From Gammaproteobacteria bacterium (GTDB lineage: Bacteria > Pseudomonadota > Gammaproteobacteria > Pseudomonadales > Azotimanducaceae): a DNA stretch of 55,175 nucleotides. Positions 24,398 through 33,413 of the stretch are shown piece by piece. Every line of letters starts with the position of its first letter. The stretch's first letter is position 1. The translations under genes and the position numbers were made by a program. The notes below the pieces were generated by a model. It worked only from the letters and a program-made list of their open reading frames with translations. It did no database searches and was not told the origin of the DNA. Where the stretch lies: contig JAPPND010000096.1 in the NCBI GenBank assembly GCA_028818795.1, positions 1 to 55,175 on the forward strand, written 5' to 3'.

Positions 24398-24736
24398 ATG
24401 GAAGTCACGACTGAGAACGACAACGGGACGCTGATTGCCAAGGCGGGTGGCCGGATTGACGGCACAAACGCCGCCGATTTCGAGAATGCGATGCAGGAGG
24501 CAATCGGCGGCAGCGAAGGGGCGGTCGTCCTCGACTGCGAAGAACTGTCCTATATAAGCAGCGCTGGCCTACGCGCGATCCTGCGTATCGCCAAGGATCT
24601 CAACCGGCGGGCCGTCAAGTTCGTCCTGTGTTCGTTGTCCGATCCCATCCGCGAAGTGTTCCAGATCAGCGGCTTCGACAAGATCATCAACATCCACGCA
24701 GACCGGGGCGGTGCCGTTTCGGCGGTGGGTTCCTGA
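24398..24736 (+). CDS. STAS-domain anti-sigma-factor antagonist-like protein
   Basis: A 112-residue single STAS domain starting at ATG 24398 after AGGGG. The phosphorylation site region is YISSAGLRAIL with S54/S55, preceded by the conserved VVLDCEEL strand. SpoIIAA-type proteins bind an anti-sigma factor or another partner when unphosphorylated. No anti-sigma kinase or phosphatase gene is nearby, so the partner is unknown. Confidence 0.85.
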   Translation: MEVTTENDNGTLIAKAGGRIDGTNAADFENAMQEAIGGSEGAVVLDCEELSYISSAGLRAILRIAKDLNRRAVKFVLCSLSDPIREVFQISGFDKIINIHADRGGAVSAVGS

Positions 24737-24743
24737 CAATTCC

Positions 24744-24786
24744 CGTAGGGGCGACCCTATCGCGCCCGTTGGGGCGCGCAGTCGCC
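24744..24786 (+). repeat. REP-like element, class B
   Basis: GTAG head (24744-24747), then GGGCGAC pairing with GTCGCCC at the end, with an internal hairpin GCGCCC-GTTG-GGGCGC. It follows the STAS stop by 8 bp. Confidence 0.7.
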
Positions 24787-24860
24787 CGCATCGACTCGAG
24801 GTGCCGGTACCAGCTTCGTCCCCGCCGTCGTGGGTGCACGTTCTTCTCCGGCGTCTCGGT

Positions 24861-24886
24861 GGGACGGGACAAGCCCGTCCCCTACG
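24861..24886 (-). repeat. REP-like element, class A, overlapping the ankyrin stop codon
   Basis: On the plus strand GGGACGGG-ACAAG-CCCGTCCC forms a perfect 8-bp stem with a 5-nt loop, followed by CTACG. Read on the minus strand this is a GTAG head followed by the hairpin. The ankyrin gene's TAG stop (24882-24884) is the TAG of that head. Confidence 0.75.
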
Positions 24887-26876
24887 GTTCGTTTGCTCCT
24901 TGCGGGTCTGCGCCTCGGCGGCCCATCCTCTCGGCCAAAGCTCTGCCCAGTTCTTCGTGGCCGCCCGCGAAGGCCCATCCGGCGGCCGTCCCGTCGTACG
25001 TGTGGTCACGGAGCGAGAGGTCGGCGCCTCGCTCCAGCAACGCCTCAACCAGTTCGCGGTCGCCGTCGATCGCGGCTTGATGGAGGGCGGTCGCGCCGTC
25101 GCCCCGACGGGCGCTGACATCGACGCCTGCATCGATGAGAGCGAACAGCATCCTTCGTTCCCGTAGACCAGCGCATTCCACGACGGCTTGGGCCGCGATG
25201 TCGGACTCCGGGTTGAAGCCAGCCACTTGCTGAGGGTCGCGATCGACCAGTTCGCCAAGCAGTCGATAGACATCCGACACTCGGGCGCCGCCCTTGGCGA
25301 GGGCGCTCACCATCGACACAGTCAATCCCGCATCCCTCGGGTGACCGCTGCTTGTCAGCAAGCCGACGGTGGTCTCGTCCGGGCCTCCCCGGTAGGTGTA
25401 GCAGGACGCGTTCGGATCGGCACCGGCGGCGAGCAGCGTGTCGATGGCCTCGACCGCGTTCGCCGGCGTCTTCTGGCGATGGCCCTCGACGCCGTTGGCG
25501 CCGAGGTAGTGCAACAGCGTGCAGCGGTGGGGCCGAGAGGATCGGGCGTTGGCCAGGACCGGGTTGGCCCGCAATAGGCGGTCGAGGGTAACGACGTCCC
25601 CGTCGACTACGGCGTCCGCGGCGCGTTCGAAAACGGCAGCGAAATCCGGATCGTCGTAGAGAACCGAAGGCTGCCTGGGACGATGCGGTGCCAGCAGTGC
25701 CGATACCGCGTCGGGCGATGCGTTCGAGCGGCGATGGGCCATGTCGAACGGCGTCTCTCCCGCATAGTTCACGGCTTGGGTGTCGGCGCCTGCGTCGATG
25801 AGGCGCTCGGCCGCCAAGGCGTTGCCTGCGCCTGCGGCCAAGTGGAGCGCCTGGTTCCCGTCGTCGTCCACGGCGTCGGGATCGATTCCCCCCGCGAGCA
25901 GAAGTCGAACAGCGTCGTTGTTGCCCGTTCGAACGGCGCGGCAAAGCCAGACGTGGTCGATGGGCGTCAGGCCGGACGGGTCTTGCCCCCGGTCGGCGCG
26001 GCTTTCGTCACCGGCGAAACACGCCGAAACCCAGCGGTCGACGGGACGAATGTCGTCTTCCTTGGCACCACTTCGGCGAAGCAGGGCGAGGTGGGTGTCC
26101 CTATTGAGGCAGATGGCGACGGCAAGCGGCGAGCGTCCGCCGCGATCGCGGAAGTGGACATCGGCCCCCTTGCCGAGAAGGGCCTCGACGATTCCGGGGA
26201 CGTTGCCGAGGACCACGGCTTCGTGCAGGCAATTGCCCTTGAAACCCCACGTTCCCATCGTCCAGTTCGGGTCGGCGTCGTGATCCAAGAGCAGACGAAC
26301 GAAGTCGAGGTCGTTGAGGGCCAGGCAGTGGGGCAAGGCGTGGCAGGCGTGCCACAGGGGGGGATCGTAGCCGAGCAGGATTTCGAGGCTCTCGAGGTCG
26401 CGATGCCGCACGGCCTCCCACATGGCGGAGCCTTCGTAGAGCGTCGGGCCGTCGGCGATGTCGGCACGCGCTTCCAGGAGCAGCTTCGCGAGATCCGGAT
26501 TGCGAGCGCGACCGATCGCGGCACCCAGTGCCGTGCGGTAGCCGCGGATGGTCTCCGATTCGCGGGTGCCGCTATCCGGATCGGCACCCAAGCCGAGCAG
26601 CGCTTTGGCAATGTCGAGTCGGCCAGATGGATTGGCGCCGTCGCGAGTTCGGTAGCGCGAATTCAGAAGGTAGAGGAGCGCGGGCCAGGCATTCGGGCCG
26701 ATCTCGGCATTGACGGTCTCGGTATCGAGGCTGTCGACCACACCGGGATCGGCCACCGTGAGCCGGCACGGAATGGAGCGCGTCCAATCCGACGAATCGG
26801 CCATGATCGCATCGGCAACGGCATCGTCGCCGTTAAACGCTGCGTCGAGCAGCGCGTTCTCGGTAGAGGCGACCAC
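24882..26876 (-). CDS. Large ankyrin-repeat protein
   Basis: A 664-residue protein made almost wholly of ankyrin-like helix pairs. Clear repeats include LLLDHDADPN, LLGKGADVHFRDRGGRSPLAVA, LLAGGIDPDAVDDDGNQALHLAA, LIDAGADTQAVNYAGETPFDMA and a C-terminal LIDAGVDVSARRGDGATALHQAA. There is no signal peptide or membrane segment, so a cytoplasmic protein-binding role is likely. The start is GTG 26876. The stop codon is supplied by a REP element, so the last few residues (QGANEP) were probably fixed by that insertion. Ankyrin proteins of this size are common in host-associated bacteria but do not prove that life style. Confidence 0.8.
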   Translation of the reverse strand: MVASTENALLDAAFNGDDAVADAIMADSSDWTRSIPCRLTVADPGVVDSLDTETVNAEIGPNAWPALLYLLNSRYRTRDGANPSGRLDIAKALLGLGADPDSGTRESETIRGYRTALGAAIGRARNPDLAKLLLEARADIADGPTLYEGSAMWEAVRHRDLESLEILLGYDPPLWHACHALPHCLALNDLDFVRLLLDHDADPNWTMGTWGFKGNCLHEAVVLGNVPGIVEALLGKGADVHFRDRGGRSPLAVAICLNRDTHLALLRRSGAKEDDIRPVDRWVSACFAGDESRADRGQDPSGLTPIDHVWLCRAVRTGNNDAVRLLLAGGIDPDAVDDDGNQALHLAAGAGNALAAERLIDAGADTQAVNYAGETPFDMAHRRSNASPDAVSALLAPHRPRQPSVLYDDPDFAAVFERAADAVVDGDVVTLDRLLRANPVLANARSSRPHRCTLLHYLGANGVEGHRQKTPANAVEAIDTLLAAGADPNASCYTYRGGPDETTVGLLTSSGHPRDAGLTVSMVSALAKGGARVSDVYRLLGELVDRDPQQVAGFNPESDIAAQAVVECAGLRERRMLFALIDAGVDVSARRGDGATALHQAAIDGDRELVEALLERGADLSLRDHTYDGTAAGWAFAGGHEELGRALAERMGRRGADPQGANEP

Positions 26877-26921
26877 GAGGCGTCTGATCTAGGTGCGCCC
26901 TGGTCGGGCGTGCCTCCACAC

Positions 26922-26963
26922 GGGCGACGGCGCACCCTTCGGGCGCAATAGCGTCGCCCCTAC
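26922..26963 (-). repeat. REP-like element, class B
   Basis: On the minus strand: GTAG, then GGGCGACG pairing with CGTCGCCC, with an internal arm (TGCGCCC with GGGTGCG). It fills the gap between the ankyrin and dehydratase genes. Confidence 0.68.
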
Positions 26964-28051
26964 GCGCTCCGGCCTGGCAGCGCTACCGTGATCGTCGATT
27001 CCGCGGTGGCAAGTCCGGCCTGGTTCTCGTTGTAGACCTCGAGGTCCACTAGGTGCTCGCCGTTCTCGGTGTATTTCCGCCCCACCTTGCCGAACACCGT
27101 GTTGGTATCGCCCACGACGTTGGGATGGCGAACGCGCGTCACCATCCTCTTCAGCGTCCCGTCGTCTCCCATCCAGTCGGTGGCCATCTGTGCCAGCCAG
27201 CAGACCCGTTGCGGACCCCAGTCGAATTGCCCCGGCATGTTGCGCCTATGGCGCGCGTGGTCGGCATCGAAGCGGCCACCGCCGCCGAGATCCTTCGACT
27301 CTTCCTTCTCCAATGCCGCCCGGGGGCTGCGGCCCGTCCCGACCACGCCGTGGGTGAATAGGAACAACTCAGTGACCGTGTAGGTGCCCTTGTGGAGCGT
27401 GGGCATCTCCTCGCCTTCGACGACGTCCTCGAAATGGCGCGTCGCACTACCGCGCCGCTCGCGCTCGAAGACCAGCGGATCCGGGGACTCCTCGACGACC
27501 TGGGTCTTCTTCGCGCGGTCGTAGGCGATAGTCCGGCCGCCGCCTAGATTCTCGTAGCGCGCCATGAGTGTCTGCTTCGTTGCGACCAGTTCCTTGCGCT
27601 GGTTGTGGTAGCTGACCAGCGCCTCGCAGAGCACGAAGTCGCCGATCCGGTCGCTGTGCTTGCGGTGGACGTCGACGATCTCCTCGGTCGCCGTGACGCG
27701 GTCCCCGGGCCAGATCGTCCGGCAGAAGTCGATGGCACCGCCGGCGTAGTTCATGGGGAAGTAGCTCGACGACAGCCGGCGCCCGTCGATGTTGCCGTTG
27801 ATGGCCATGGCGACGCCGATGCTTGCGCCGTAGATGAAGATCGGCGGCGCGGTGATCATTCCGAACCGGCTCTTGGCCGCGTAGGACTCGTCCCGGTAGA
27901 GCGGGTTGTAGTCGCCGACACCGTCCCCGAAGCGGCGAATATTGTCGATGCTCGCGACCTTGCTGCCCAAAGGCGGCGTCCGGTAGCCGATTCCCTTGCG
28001 GTACTCGGCTTCGAATTCGTCCAGTGTCCTGATCATGGCCGGCTCTGCCAT
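26960..28051 (-). CDS. MaoC / FAS1-like double hot-dog dehydratase
   Basis: A 363-residue protein with two hot-dog domains. The N-terminal domain (about 10-170) has the FAS1-like/MaoC N-terminal dehydratase pattern (GDYNPLYRDESYA and the substrate-facing APPIF). The C-terminal domain (about 205-355) carries the THGVVG helix and RHPNVVGDTN. Such proteins hydrate or dehydrate enoyl- or hydroxyacyl-CoA thioesters. The catalytic Asp/His of bacterial MaoC (D-x4-H) is not obvious, so activity is unproven. It is divergent from the iorAB-like pair with 118 bp between starts. Confidence 0.72.
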   Translation of the reverse strand: MAEPAMIRTLDEFEAEYRKGIGYRTPPLGSKVASIDNIRRFGDGVGDYNPLYRDESYAAKSRFGMITAPPIFIYGASIGVAMAINGNIDGRRLSSSYFPMNYAGGAIDFCRTIWPGDRVTATEEIVDVHRKHSDRIGDFVLCEALVSYHNQRKELVATKQTLMARYENLGGGRTIAYDRAKKTQVVEESPDPLVFERERRGSATRHFEDVVEGEEMPTLHKGTYTVTELFLFTHGVVGTGRSPRAALEKEESKDLGGGGRFDADHARHRRNMPGQFDWGPQRVCWLAQMATDWMGDDGTLKRMVTRVRHPNVVGDTNTVFGKVGRKYTENGEHLVDLEVYNENQAGLATAESTITVALPGRSA

Positions 28052-28169
28052 GGCCGTTCCCTCCTTAAGATTGAAGGGGGCGAACTTACTCCGCCGCCGA
28101 ATGAGGTGTCAAAGCGCTTCGATTTGCGATACAACCCTATTTGGGGAGTGAACGAGAGGGAGCCACGCG

Positions 28170-28661
28170 ATGGATCTCAAGGTAAACGGGGAGTTGCGGA
28201 GTCTCGGGGATATCGACCCGCAAACGCCCCTTTTGTGGGTGCTGCGCGACGAACTGGGTCTCGTCGGCACCAAGTTCGGCTGCGGGATCAGCCAGTGCGG
28301 CGCATGCACCGTGCTGGTGGACGGCCAGGCGGTCAAGTCCTGTTCCTATCCGGTGTCGACCGTGGGGAACGCCGCCGTGACGACTGTGGAAGGGCTCGCC
28401 GGCAGCGACGGCAGCCTGAACGCCGTTCAGCAGGCCTGGGTGGATCTTGATGTTGCCCAGTGCGGATATTGCCAGGCGGGACAGATCATGGCCGCGGAGG
28501 CGCTGCTGCGCGCCAAGCCGAATCCCGGCGACGACGACATCGATCAAGCCATGGCCCCGAACCTTTGCCGATGCGGAACCTATATCCGCATTCGCGAAGC
28601 GGTGAAGGTTGCGGCCGCAACGCGACGGTCGGCGGCCGAAGCATCGGACGCGGCGGAATAG
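28170..28661 (+). CDS. [2Fe-2S] subunit of a molybdenum hydroxylase (isoquinoline 1-oxidoreductase alpha type)
   Basis: A 163-residue small subunit. The plant-type cluster ligands are C38, C43, C46 and C58 (CGISQCGAC), and the second cluster is in the helical domain (CGYCQAG ... LCRCGTY). These pass electrons from the Mo site to an external acceptor. It is followed 6 bp later by the large Mo-binding subunit, the arrangement of IorA-IorB and related aldehyde dehydrogenases that use cytochrome or quinone acceptors rather than an FAD subunit. Confidence 0.88.
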   Translation: MDLKVNGELRSLGDIDPQTPLLWVLRDELGLVGTKFGCGISQCGACTVLVDGQAVKSCSYPVSTVGNAAVTTVEGLAGSDGSLNAVQQAWVDLDVAQCGYCQAGQIMAAEALLRAKPNPGDDDIDQAMAPNLCRCGTYIRIREAVKVAAATRRSAAEASDAAE

Positions 28662-28667
28662 GGGGAT

Positions 28668-30923
28668 ATGCAAATGACAGCTTTGAACTACGCCGACATC
28701 GGCGACGTGGTACCCACCGTCACCGGTGAGCACGCCATGGCGTCCGACGCGAACGCAACGACTGATCTACTTGTCGGCAGGCTCGACCGTCGGCAATTCC
28801 TGAAGCTCACGGGCCTCGTGGGCGGCGGCTTGATGCTCTCGTTCACGATGCCCCGGGCATTCGGCAACTCGGCCGCGCTGCAACCGAACGGGTACATCAA
28901 GATCGACGCCACGGGCATATTGATCTACGCCAAGAACCCGGAAATCGGCCAAGGGGTGAAGACATCGTTGCCCATGATCGTCGCCGAGGAACTCGACGCG
29001 GCTTGGGAGGACGTCGAGGTCGTTCAATCCACCATCGACCAGAGCCTGTATGGCGTGCAGTTCGCCGGGGGATCGATGTCCATACCCATGAACTGGGATG
29101 CTCTGCGACGGTCCGGTGCCACTGCGCGGGCGATGCTCCTCGGGGCGGCGGCGAAGCGCTGGGGTGTGGAGCCGTCGTCGATTTCGACCCGCGACAGTCA
29201 CGTGATTCACGCAGCAAGGGGCCGAAAGCTCGCCTACACCGAGTTGGCGGCAGAAGCCGCAGCGATGCCGGTCCCCAATCCGCAGTCGCTGACACTCAAG
29301 AAACGTGACCAGTTCCGGCTGCTCGGCAAGCGCATCACCGGCGTCGACAACGAGGCCCTGGTGCGGGGCGAACCGCTGTTCGGGATCGACCAGACGTTGC
29401 CGGGCATGAAGTACGCGGTCTACCAGAAGTGCCCGGCCATCGGCGGCAAGGTCGCCTCGGCCAATCTCGACGCGATCAAGGCCATGCCCGGCGTTCGCGA
29501 TGCGTTCGTCCTCGAAGGCAACGGCAATGCCGGGGAACTCCTGCCGGGCGTGGCCATCATTGCCGACAACACCTATTCGGCGATCCAGGCGAAGCGCGCG
29601 CTCAAGGTGGAGTGGGACGAGTCCGACGCATCGAAGGATAGTTGGAGCCATGCCAAGGCCGAGGCGGAACGCCTGCGGCATGGGTCCGGACCCCAGGTGG
29701 TGAACACCGGCGACGTGGACGCCGCTTTCGCTTCGGGTGCCAACCGGGCGAGTGGTTTCTACACCTATCACTTCGTCAGCCACGCCACGCTAGAACCGCA
29801 GAACTGCACGGCATGGTTCAAGGACGGGAAGCTCGAACTCTGGGCGCCGACCCAGACGCCTGCCCAAGGCATCGGCAGCGCGGCCAAGGTGGTCGGCATC
29901 TCGCCGAGCAACGTCACGCTCCACCAGCTCCGCTGCGGAGGCGGTTTCGGACGCCGTCTATACAACGACTTCACCTGCGAGGCGGCGGCCATTGCGAAGC
30001 GCGCTGGCGTGCCGATCAAGCTGCAGTGGACCCGCGAAGACGATATGGCCTACGACCTGTACCGCGCCGGCGGTTTCCACCAGATGGACGGTGCCGTGGA
30101 CGACGACGGCAAGATCACGGGATGGCGCGACCGCTTCATCACGTTCACGAACGACGGAAGCCGCCCGGTGAGCGGGGGTGGGATCCACCCGGGCGTGTTC
30201 CCGGCTGGCTTGGTGGACAACGTACGGGTAGAGCAGACGGCACTTCCCTGGAGCAACCGCTGCGCCGCCTGGCGCGCACCGGGCTCCAACGTGTTCGGAT
30301 TCGTGGTTCAGAGTTTTCTCGACGAATTGGCGCACGCGGCGGGCCGGGATTCCCTGGAGGTGCTGCTCGAGGTTCTCGGGGAACCGCGCCAGATGGGCCG
30401 GCGGGGCATGCACACGGGCCGTGCCGCAGGCGTGGTCAAGCTGGCGGCCAAGGAAGCCGGCTGGGGGCGGGAACTGTCCGACGGACACGGCATGGGGGTC
30501 GCGTTCTACTACAGCCACGCCGGACACATCGCCGAGGTCGCCGAGGTCAGCGTCAACCAGAAACAGGTCAACGTGCACAAGGTGACGGTTGCCGCGGACG
30601 TGGGCCCGATCGTCAACCTAAGCGGTGCCGAAAACCAGATGCAGGGCTCGGTCGTGGACGGCTTGTCGACCATGACGGGTCTCTCGGTGACGTTCGAGAA
30701 CGGCCGCGTCCAGCAGAGCAACTTCGACCGGTACCCGATGCTCAAGATGCCCTCGACGCCGGAGGTCGCCGTTCACTTCGTGGATAGCGACTACCCGCCC
30801 ACGGGACTGGGCGAGCCGGCTCTGCCGCCGCTCGCGCCGGCGGTCTGCAATGCCATCTTCGCGGCGTGCGGCCACCGCATCAGGACGCTGCCCATCAGCG
30901 AGGAGGGCTTCTCATTGGCCTGA
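28668..30923 (+). CDS. Molybdopterin-binding large subunit (IorB-type), Tat-exported
   Basis: A 751-residue xanthine-dehydrogenase-family protein of the single-chain IorB type. A twin-arginine signal is visible (DRRQFLKL followed by GLVGGGLMLSF), so the folded enzyme and its [2Fe-2S] partner should be exported together. Mo-cofactor motifs include CGGGFGRR and WRAPGS, and the catalytic glutamate sits in GLGEPALPP. It would hydroxylate a heterocycle or aldehyde with water as the oxygen source. ATG 28668 follows AGGGGG; ATG 28737 would put the twin arginine at the usual position 18-19. No cofactor-maturation gene (XdhC type) is in the window. Confidence 0.86.
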   Translation: MQMTALNYADIGDVVPTVTGEHAMASDANATTDLLVGRLDRRQFLKLTGLVGGGLMLSFTMPRAFGNSAALQPNGYIKIDATGILIYAKNPEIGQGVKTSLPMIVAEELDAAWEDVEVVQSTIDQSLYGVQFAGGSMSIPMNWDALRRSGATARAMLLGAAAKRWGVEPSSISTRDSHVIHAARGRKLAYTELAAEAAAMPVPNPQSLTLKKRDQFRLLGKRITGVDNEALVRGEPLFGIDQTLPGMKYAVYQKCPAIGGKVASANLDAIKAMPGVRDAFVLEGNGNAGELLPGVAIIADNTYSAIQAKRALKVEWDESDASKDSWSHAKAEAERLRHGSGPQVVNTGDVDAAFASGANRASGFYTYHFVSHATLEPQNCTAWFKDGKLELWAPTQTPAQGIGSAAKVVGISPSNVTLHQLRCGGGFGRRLYNDFTCEAAAIAKRAGVPIKLQWTREDDMAYDLYRAGGFHQMDGAVDDDGKITGWRDRFITFTNDGSRPVSGGGIHPGVFPAGLVDNVRVEQTALPWSNRCAAWRAPGSNVFGFVVQSFLDELAHAAGRDSLEVLLEVLGEPRQMGRRGMHTGRAAGVVKLAAKEAGWGRELSDGHGMGVAFYYSHAGHIAEVAEVSVNQKQVNVHKVTVAADVGPIVNLSGAENQMQGSVVDGLSTMTGLSVTFENGRVQQSNFDRYPMLKMPSTPEVAVHFVDSDYPPTGLGEPALPPLAPAVCNAIFAACGHRIRTLPISEEGFSLA

Positions 30924-31025
30924 CCACGGTATGTGCGTGGCAACCGTAGCGCCCCAAAGCCAGGGCCGGCGCTTCGCATTCGCTGTGCGCCGCCTCCGCC
31001 TCCGGCCCAGCCACGCCGACCTGCC

Positions 31026-31075
31026 CATGGAACCAAACGCCACGGTCGCAGGCTCCCTTTGGCGTTTGTTCCATG
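31026..31075. repeat. 16-bp inverted repeat / hairpin
   Basis: CATGGAACCAAACGCCA pairs with TGGCGTTTGTTCCATG with a single bulged C and a 17-nt loop. It directly precedes a class A REP-like element. The GTTCCATGG end recurs at 31158-31167 after the facing copy, so the two REP-like copies are bracketed by related sequence. Confidence 0.65.
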
Positions 31076-31078
31076 CGA

Positions 31079-31100
31079 GGGGACGGGCTTGTCCCGTCCC
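31079..31100 (+). repeat. REP-like element, class A
   Basis: GACGGGCTTGTCCCGTC core with an 8-bp stem and CTTGT loop. The head reads CGAG rather than GTAG, a degenerate form. It faces the copy at 31127-31152, a BIME-like inverted pair. Confidence 0.7.
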
Positions 31101-31126
31101 GTGCCGTAGCATCGCCCGTCCGGTCC

Positions 31127-31152
31127 GGGCGGGGACAAGCCCCGCCCCTACG
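31127..31152 (-). repeat. REP-like element, class A, with covarying stem
   Basis: GGGCGGGG-ACAAG-CCCCGCCC followed by CTACG. Compared with the copy at 24861 the stem bases differ on both arms so that pairing is kept, while the loop ACAAG is unchanged. Confidence 0.75.
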
Positions 31153-31313
31153 ATTCTTGTTCCATGGCAAGGTGGAGTTCTGACATAATATGTCGTAGTT
31201 TTTCTGAAGATTTGTCCACCGTGCGTTGAGGGTATGTCCACTACGCTCAAGTTGCCGATGCGGTTCGGGACTTCGATACTGACTGGGAAAAGAGACGGGT
31301 AAGGGAGAGCGAC

Positions 31314-31874
31314 ATGGCTGAATGGTTCGCGGATCTTTCGGGACTCCAGCAGACGTTGTTCCTGATCGCCGTCGCCTCGACGGCGGTGTTCGCGATACAG
31401 GTGATCTTCACGTTGCTCGGCATTGGCGAGTTCGACGACCTCGAACTCGGCGAGGGCGGCGAGGGGACGCCGTTCGGGGACATCTTCACGATACGCAACG
31501 GGGTTTCGTTCCTGATGGGGCTTTCCTGGGGTGGCCTGATGGCCTACAGCTGGGGCCTCACGCACGCGGCCTTCGCGATCCTGATCGGTTGCGTAGTCGG
31601 ATCGCTCTTCGTCGGGCTCAACATGGGCCTCTTGGCGCTGATGGCGATGGTCAAGCATGAAGGCAACGTGCAGCTCGAGAACGCCGTCGGCCAGGATGCG
31701 CGCGTAACGCTCGCGGTGCCGGAAGGGCGCTCCGGGGTCGGCAAGGTCAGCCTGTCCTTGCAGGGACGCCTCAAGGAGTATCACGCGGTTACCGACGGCA
31801 GGGCGCTACTGCGCAACACGGCCGTGACCGTCGTGGATATTTCCGGTAGCCAGTTGGTGGTTGCGACGCTGTAG
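31314..31874 (+). CDS. NfeD/YqiJ-like membrane protein with OB-fold
   Basis: A 186-residue inner-membrane protein: a helix at about 12-36, two further helices at about 62-112, then a cytoplasmic OB-fold (about 120-186) with GQDARVTLAVPEGRSGVGKV. This is the YqiJ/YuaF (NfeD1b) layout. Such proteins are encoded beside flotillins and are thought to act with them in membrane microdomains. GGGAGAG precedes the ATG. Flotillin follows after 51 bp. Confidence 0.75.
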   Translation: MAEWFADLSGLQQTLFLIAVASTAVFAIQVIFTLLGIGEFDDLELGEGGEGTPFGDIFTIRNGVSFLMGLSWGGLMAYSWGLTHAAFAILIGCVVGSLFVGLNMGLLALMAMVKHEGNVQLENAVGQDARVTLAVPEGRSGVGKVSLSLQGRLKEYHAVTDGRALLRNTAVTVVDISGSQLVVATL

Positions 31875-31925
31875 CCCCGGCTTCGGCGCACCGCGACCCG
31901 CGCACAGACACTTAAGGAGAACCTC

Positions 31926-33359
31926 GTGTCGATATTCAACCCAACAGTCTTCGTCATCGTCCTGCTGGCCGTCGTGGGCGTGGTCGCGGCAATCGCCGCA
32001 ATGCGCCGCATCAGAACCTGTCCGTCGGACAGGATTCTCGTCAAGTACGGCCAGGTCGGCGGCGACCGCATGGCCAAGGCCATCCACGGCGGGACGACCT
32101 TCGTGGTACCCGTCGTCCAGGGCTTCCGCTACCTCGATCTGACGCCGATGACCGTGGACATCGACCTCCGCGGGGCGCTTTCGAAGCAGAACATCCGTGT
32201 CAACGTCCCTTCCCGGTTCACCTTCGGCATCGGCACCATCCCGGAGTTGATGAACAATGCCGCCGAACGGCTGCTTTCCCTGGATACCCGACAGATCGAG
32301 GACACCGCCAAGGACATCATCTACGGCCAACTGCGGGCCACCATCGCGATGATGGACATCGAGGAAATCAACGGCGATCGGGAGAAGTTCGAGTCCCGGG
32401 TCCTCGAGAACATCGAGTCCGAGTTGATGAAAATCGGCCTGCGCCTGATCAACGTGAACATTTCCGATATCACCGACGAGTCGGGCTACATCGAAGCGTT
32501 GGGCCAACGGGCGGCAGCCGAGGCGATCAACAAGGCCAAGGTCCAGGTCGCGCAGCAGGAACGGGACGGCGCCGTGGGTTCCGCCCAGGCCGAGCAGGAA
32601 CAACGCATCAGCGTCGCCGACGCCAATGCCAAGGCGGTCACCGGCGAGAACCAGGCCAAGGCCGTCGAAGCGGGGTCGCAAGCCGACCTCCGGGAAGCCC
32701 AGGCCGAAGCCAAGCGCCGGGGCGACGCCGCTGAAGCGGTCAAATCGGCTGCGGCAGAGCAGGAAGGCTACGCCGCCGAACAGGAGGCCGAGGTGGCACG
32801 GGCCGAACGCGACCGCGCCACGGAGTACGCCAACATCGTCGTACCGGCGGAAATCGAGCGCGACCGGGTACGCACCGAGGCGGAAGGCGAGAAACAGAAG
32901 GAGGTACTGGCCGGCGAAGCGGAAGGCGAAGCGATGCGCGCGAAACTCGCCGGGGAAGCCGAAGGCCGCATGGAGATCCTCACCAAGATGGCCGATGGCT
33001 TCCGCGAAATCGTCGAAGCCGCGGTCGGCGATCCCGACAAGGCAGCGCGCCTGATGATCGTCGACAAGCTCGAAGAGATCGCCAAGGTCCAGGCCAGCGC
33101 GATCAGCAACATCGACTTCGAGAAGGTCGTGGTCTACGACGGCGGCAATGGGGACACGGTGGGCAACTTCCTCGGCGGGTTGACGAAGGCTCTGCCGCCG
33201 TTCCACGAAGTGGCCAAGATGGCCGGCATCGAACTGCCGGAGTTCCTGGGCGAGATGTCCCAGGAGGGCGGACCGTCGACAGTGCGAGTTGCCGTCGAGA
33301 AGAGCCCGGCTGGGGCCGAGGCGACGGTCTCCGCCGACACGCCGCCGACAACGGACTAG
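31926..33359 (+). CDS. Flotillin (SPFH/band 7 protein, YqiK/FloT type)
   Basis: A 477-residue protein from GTG 31926. A membrane segment at about 7-27 is followed by the SPFH domain (about 35-210, with ILVKYGQVGG and ITDESGYIEALGQRAAAEAINKAK) and a long Ala/Glu-rich coiled coil (about 215-380) with repeated EAEGE/AEAKR patterns. The C-terminal part is flexible. Flotillins scaffold ordered membrane domains. The upstream NfeD-like gene is its usual partner. Confidence 0.9.
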   Translation: MSIFNPTVFVIVLLAVVGVVAAIAAMRRIRTCPSDRILVKYGQVGGDRMAKAIHGGTTFVVPVVQGFRYLDLTPMTVDIDLRGALSKQNIRVNVPSRFTFGIGTIPELMNNAAERLLSLDTRQIEDTAKDIIYGQLRATIAMMDIEEINGDREKFESRVLENIESELMKIGLRLINVNISDITDESGYIEALGQRAAAEAINKAKVQVAQQERDGAVGSAQAEQEQRISVADANAKAVTGENQAKAVEAGSQADLREAQAEAKRRGDAAEAVKSAAAEQEGYAAEQEAEVARAERDRATEYANIVVPAEIERDRVRTEAEGEKQKEVLAGEAEGEAMRAKLAGEAEGRMEILTKMADGFREIVEAAVGDPDKAARLMIVDKLEEIAKVQASAISNIDFEKVVVYDGGNGDTVGNFLGGLTKALPPFHEVAKMAGIELPEFLGEMSQEGGPSTVRVAVEKSPAGAEATVSADTPPTTD

Positions 33360-33413
33360 GCTCCGCCAAAGAGGGGTATTCCCCGGTCGAGCCCCGCTAG
33401 ACGTAAGCGGCCG

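Larger units (their letters stand above)
30924..31313. other. Intergenic region with paired hairpins (390 bp)
   Basis: It holds a long hairpin (31026-31042 with 31060-31075), then two REP-like elements facing each other (31079-31100 and 31127-31152), then an odd palindrome GACATA-A-TATGTC (31182-31194) and two TGTCCAC direct repeats near 31215 and 31236. No gene is visible. The last 120 bp may hold the promoter of the NfeD-flotillin pair. Confidence 0.5.

Noticed and set aside
25683-26951. 422-codon plus-strand frame opposite the ankyrin gene
   Set aside because: Repeats in it reflect the antisense of ankyrin repeats; no independent protein features.
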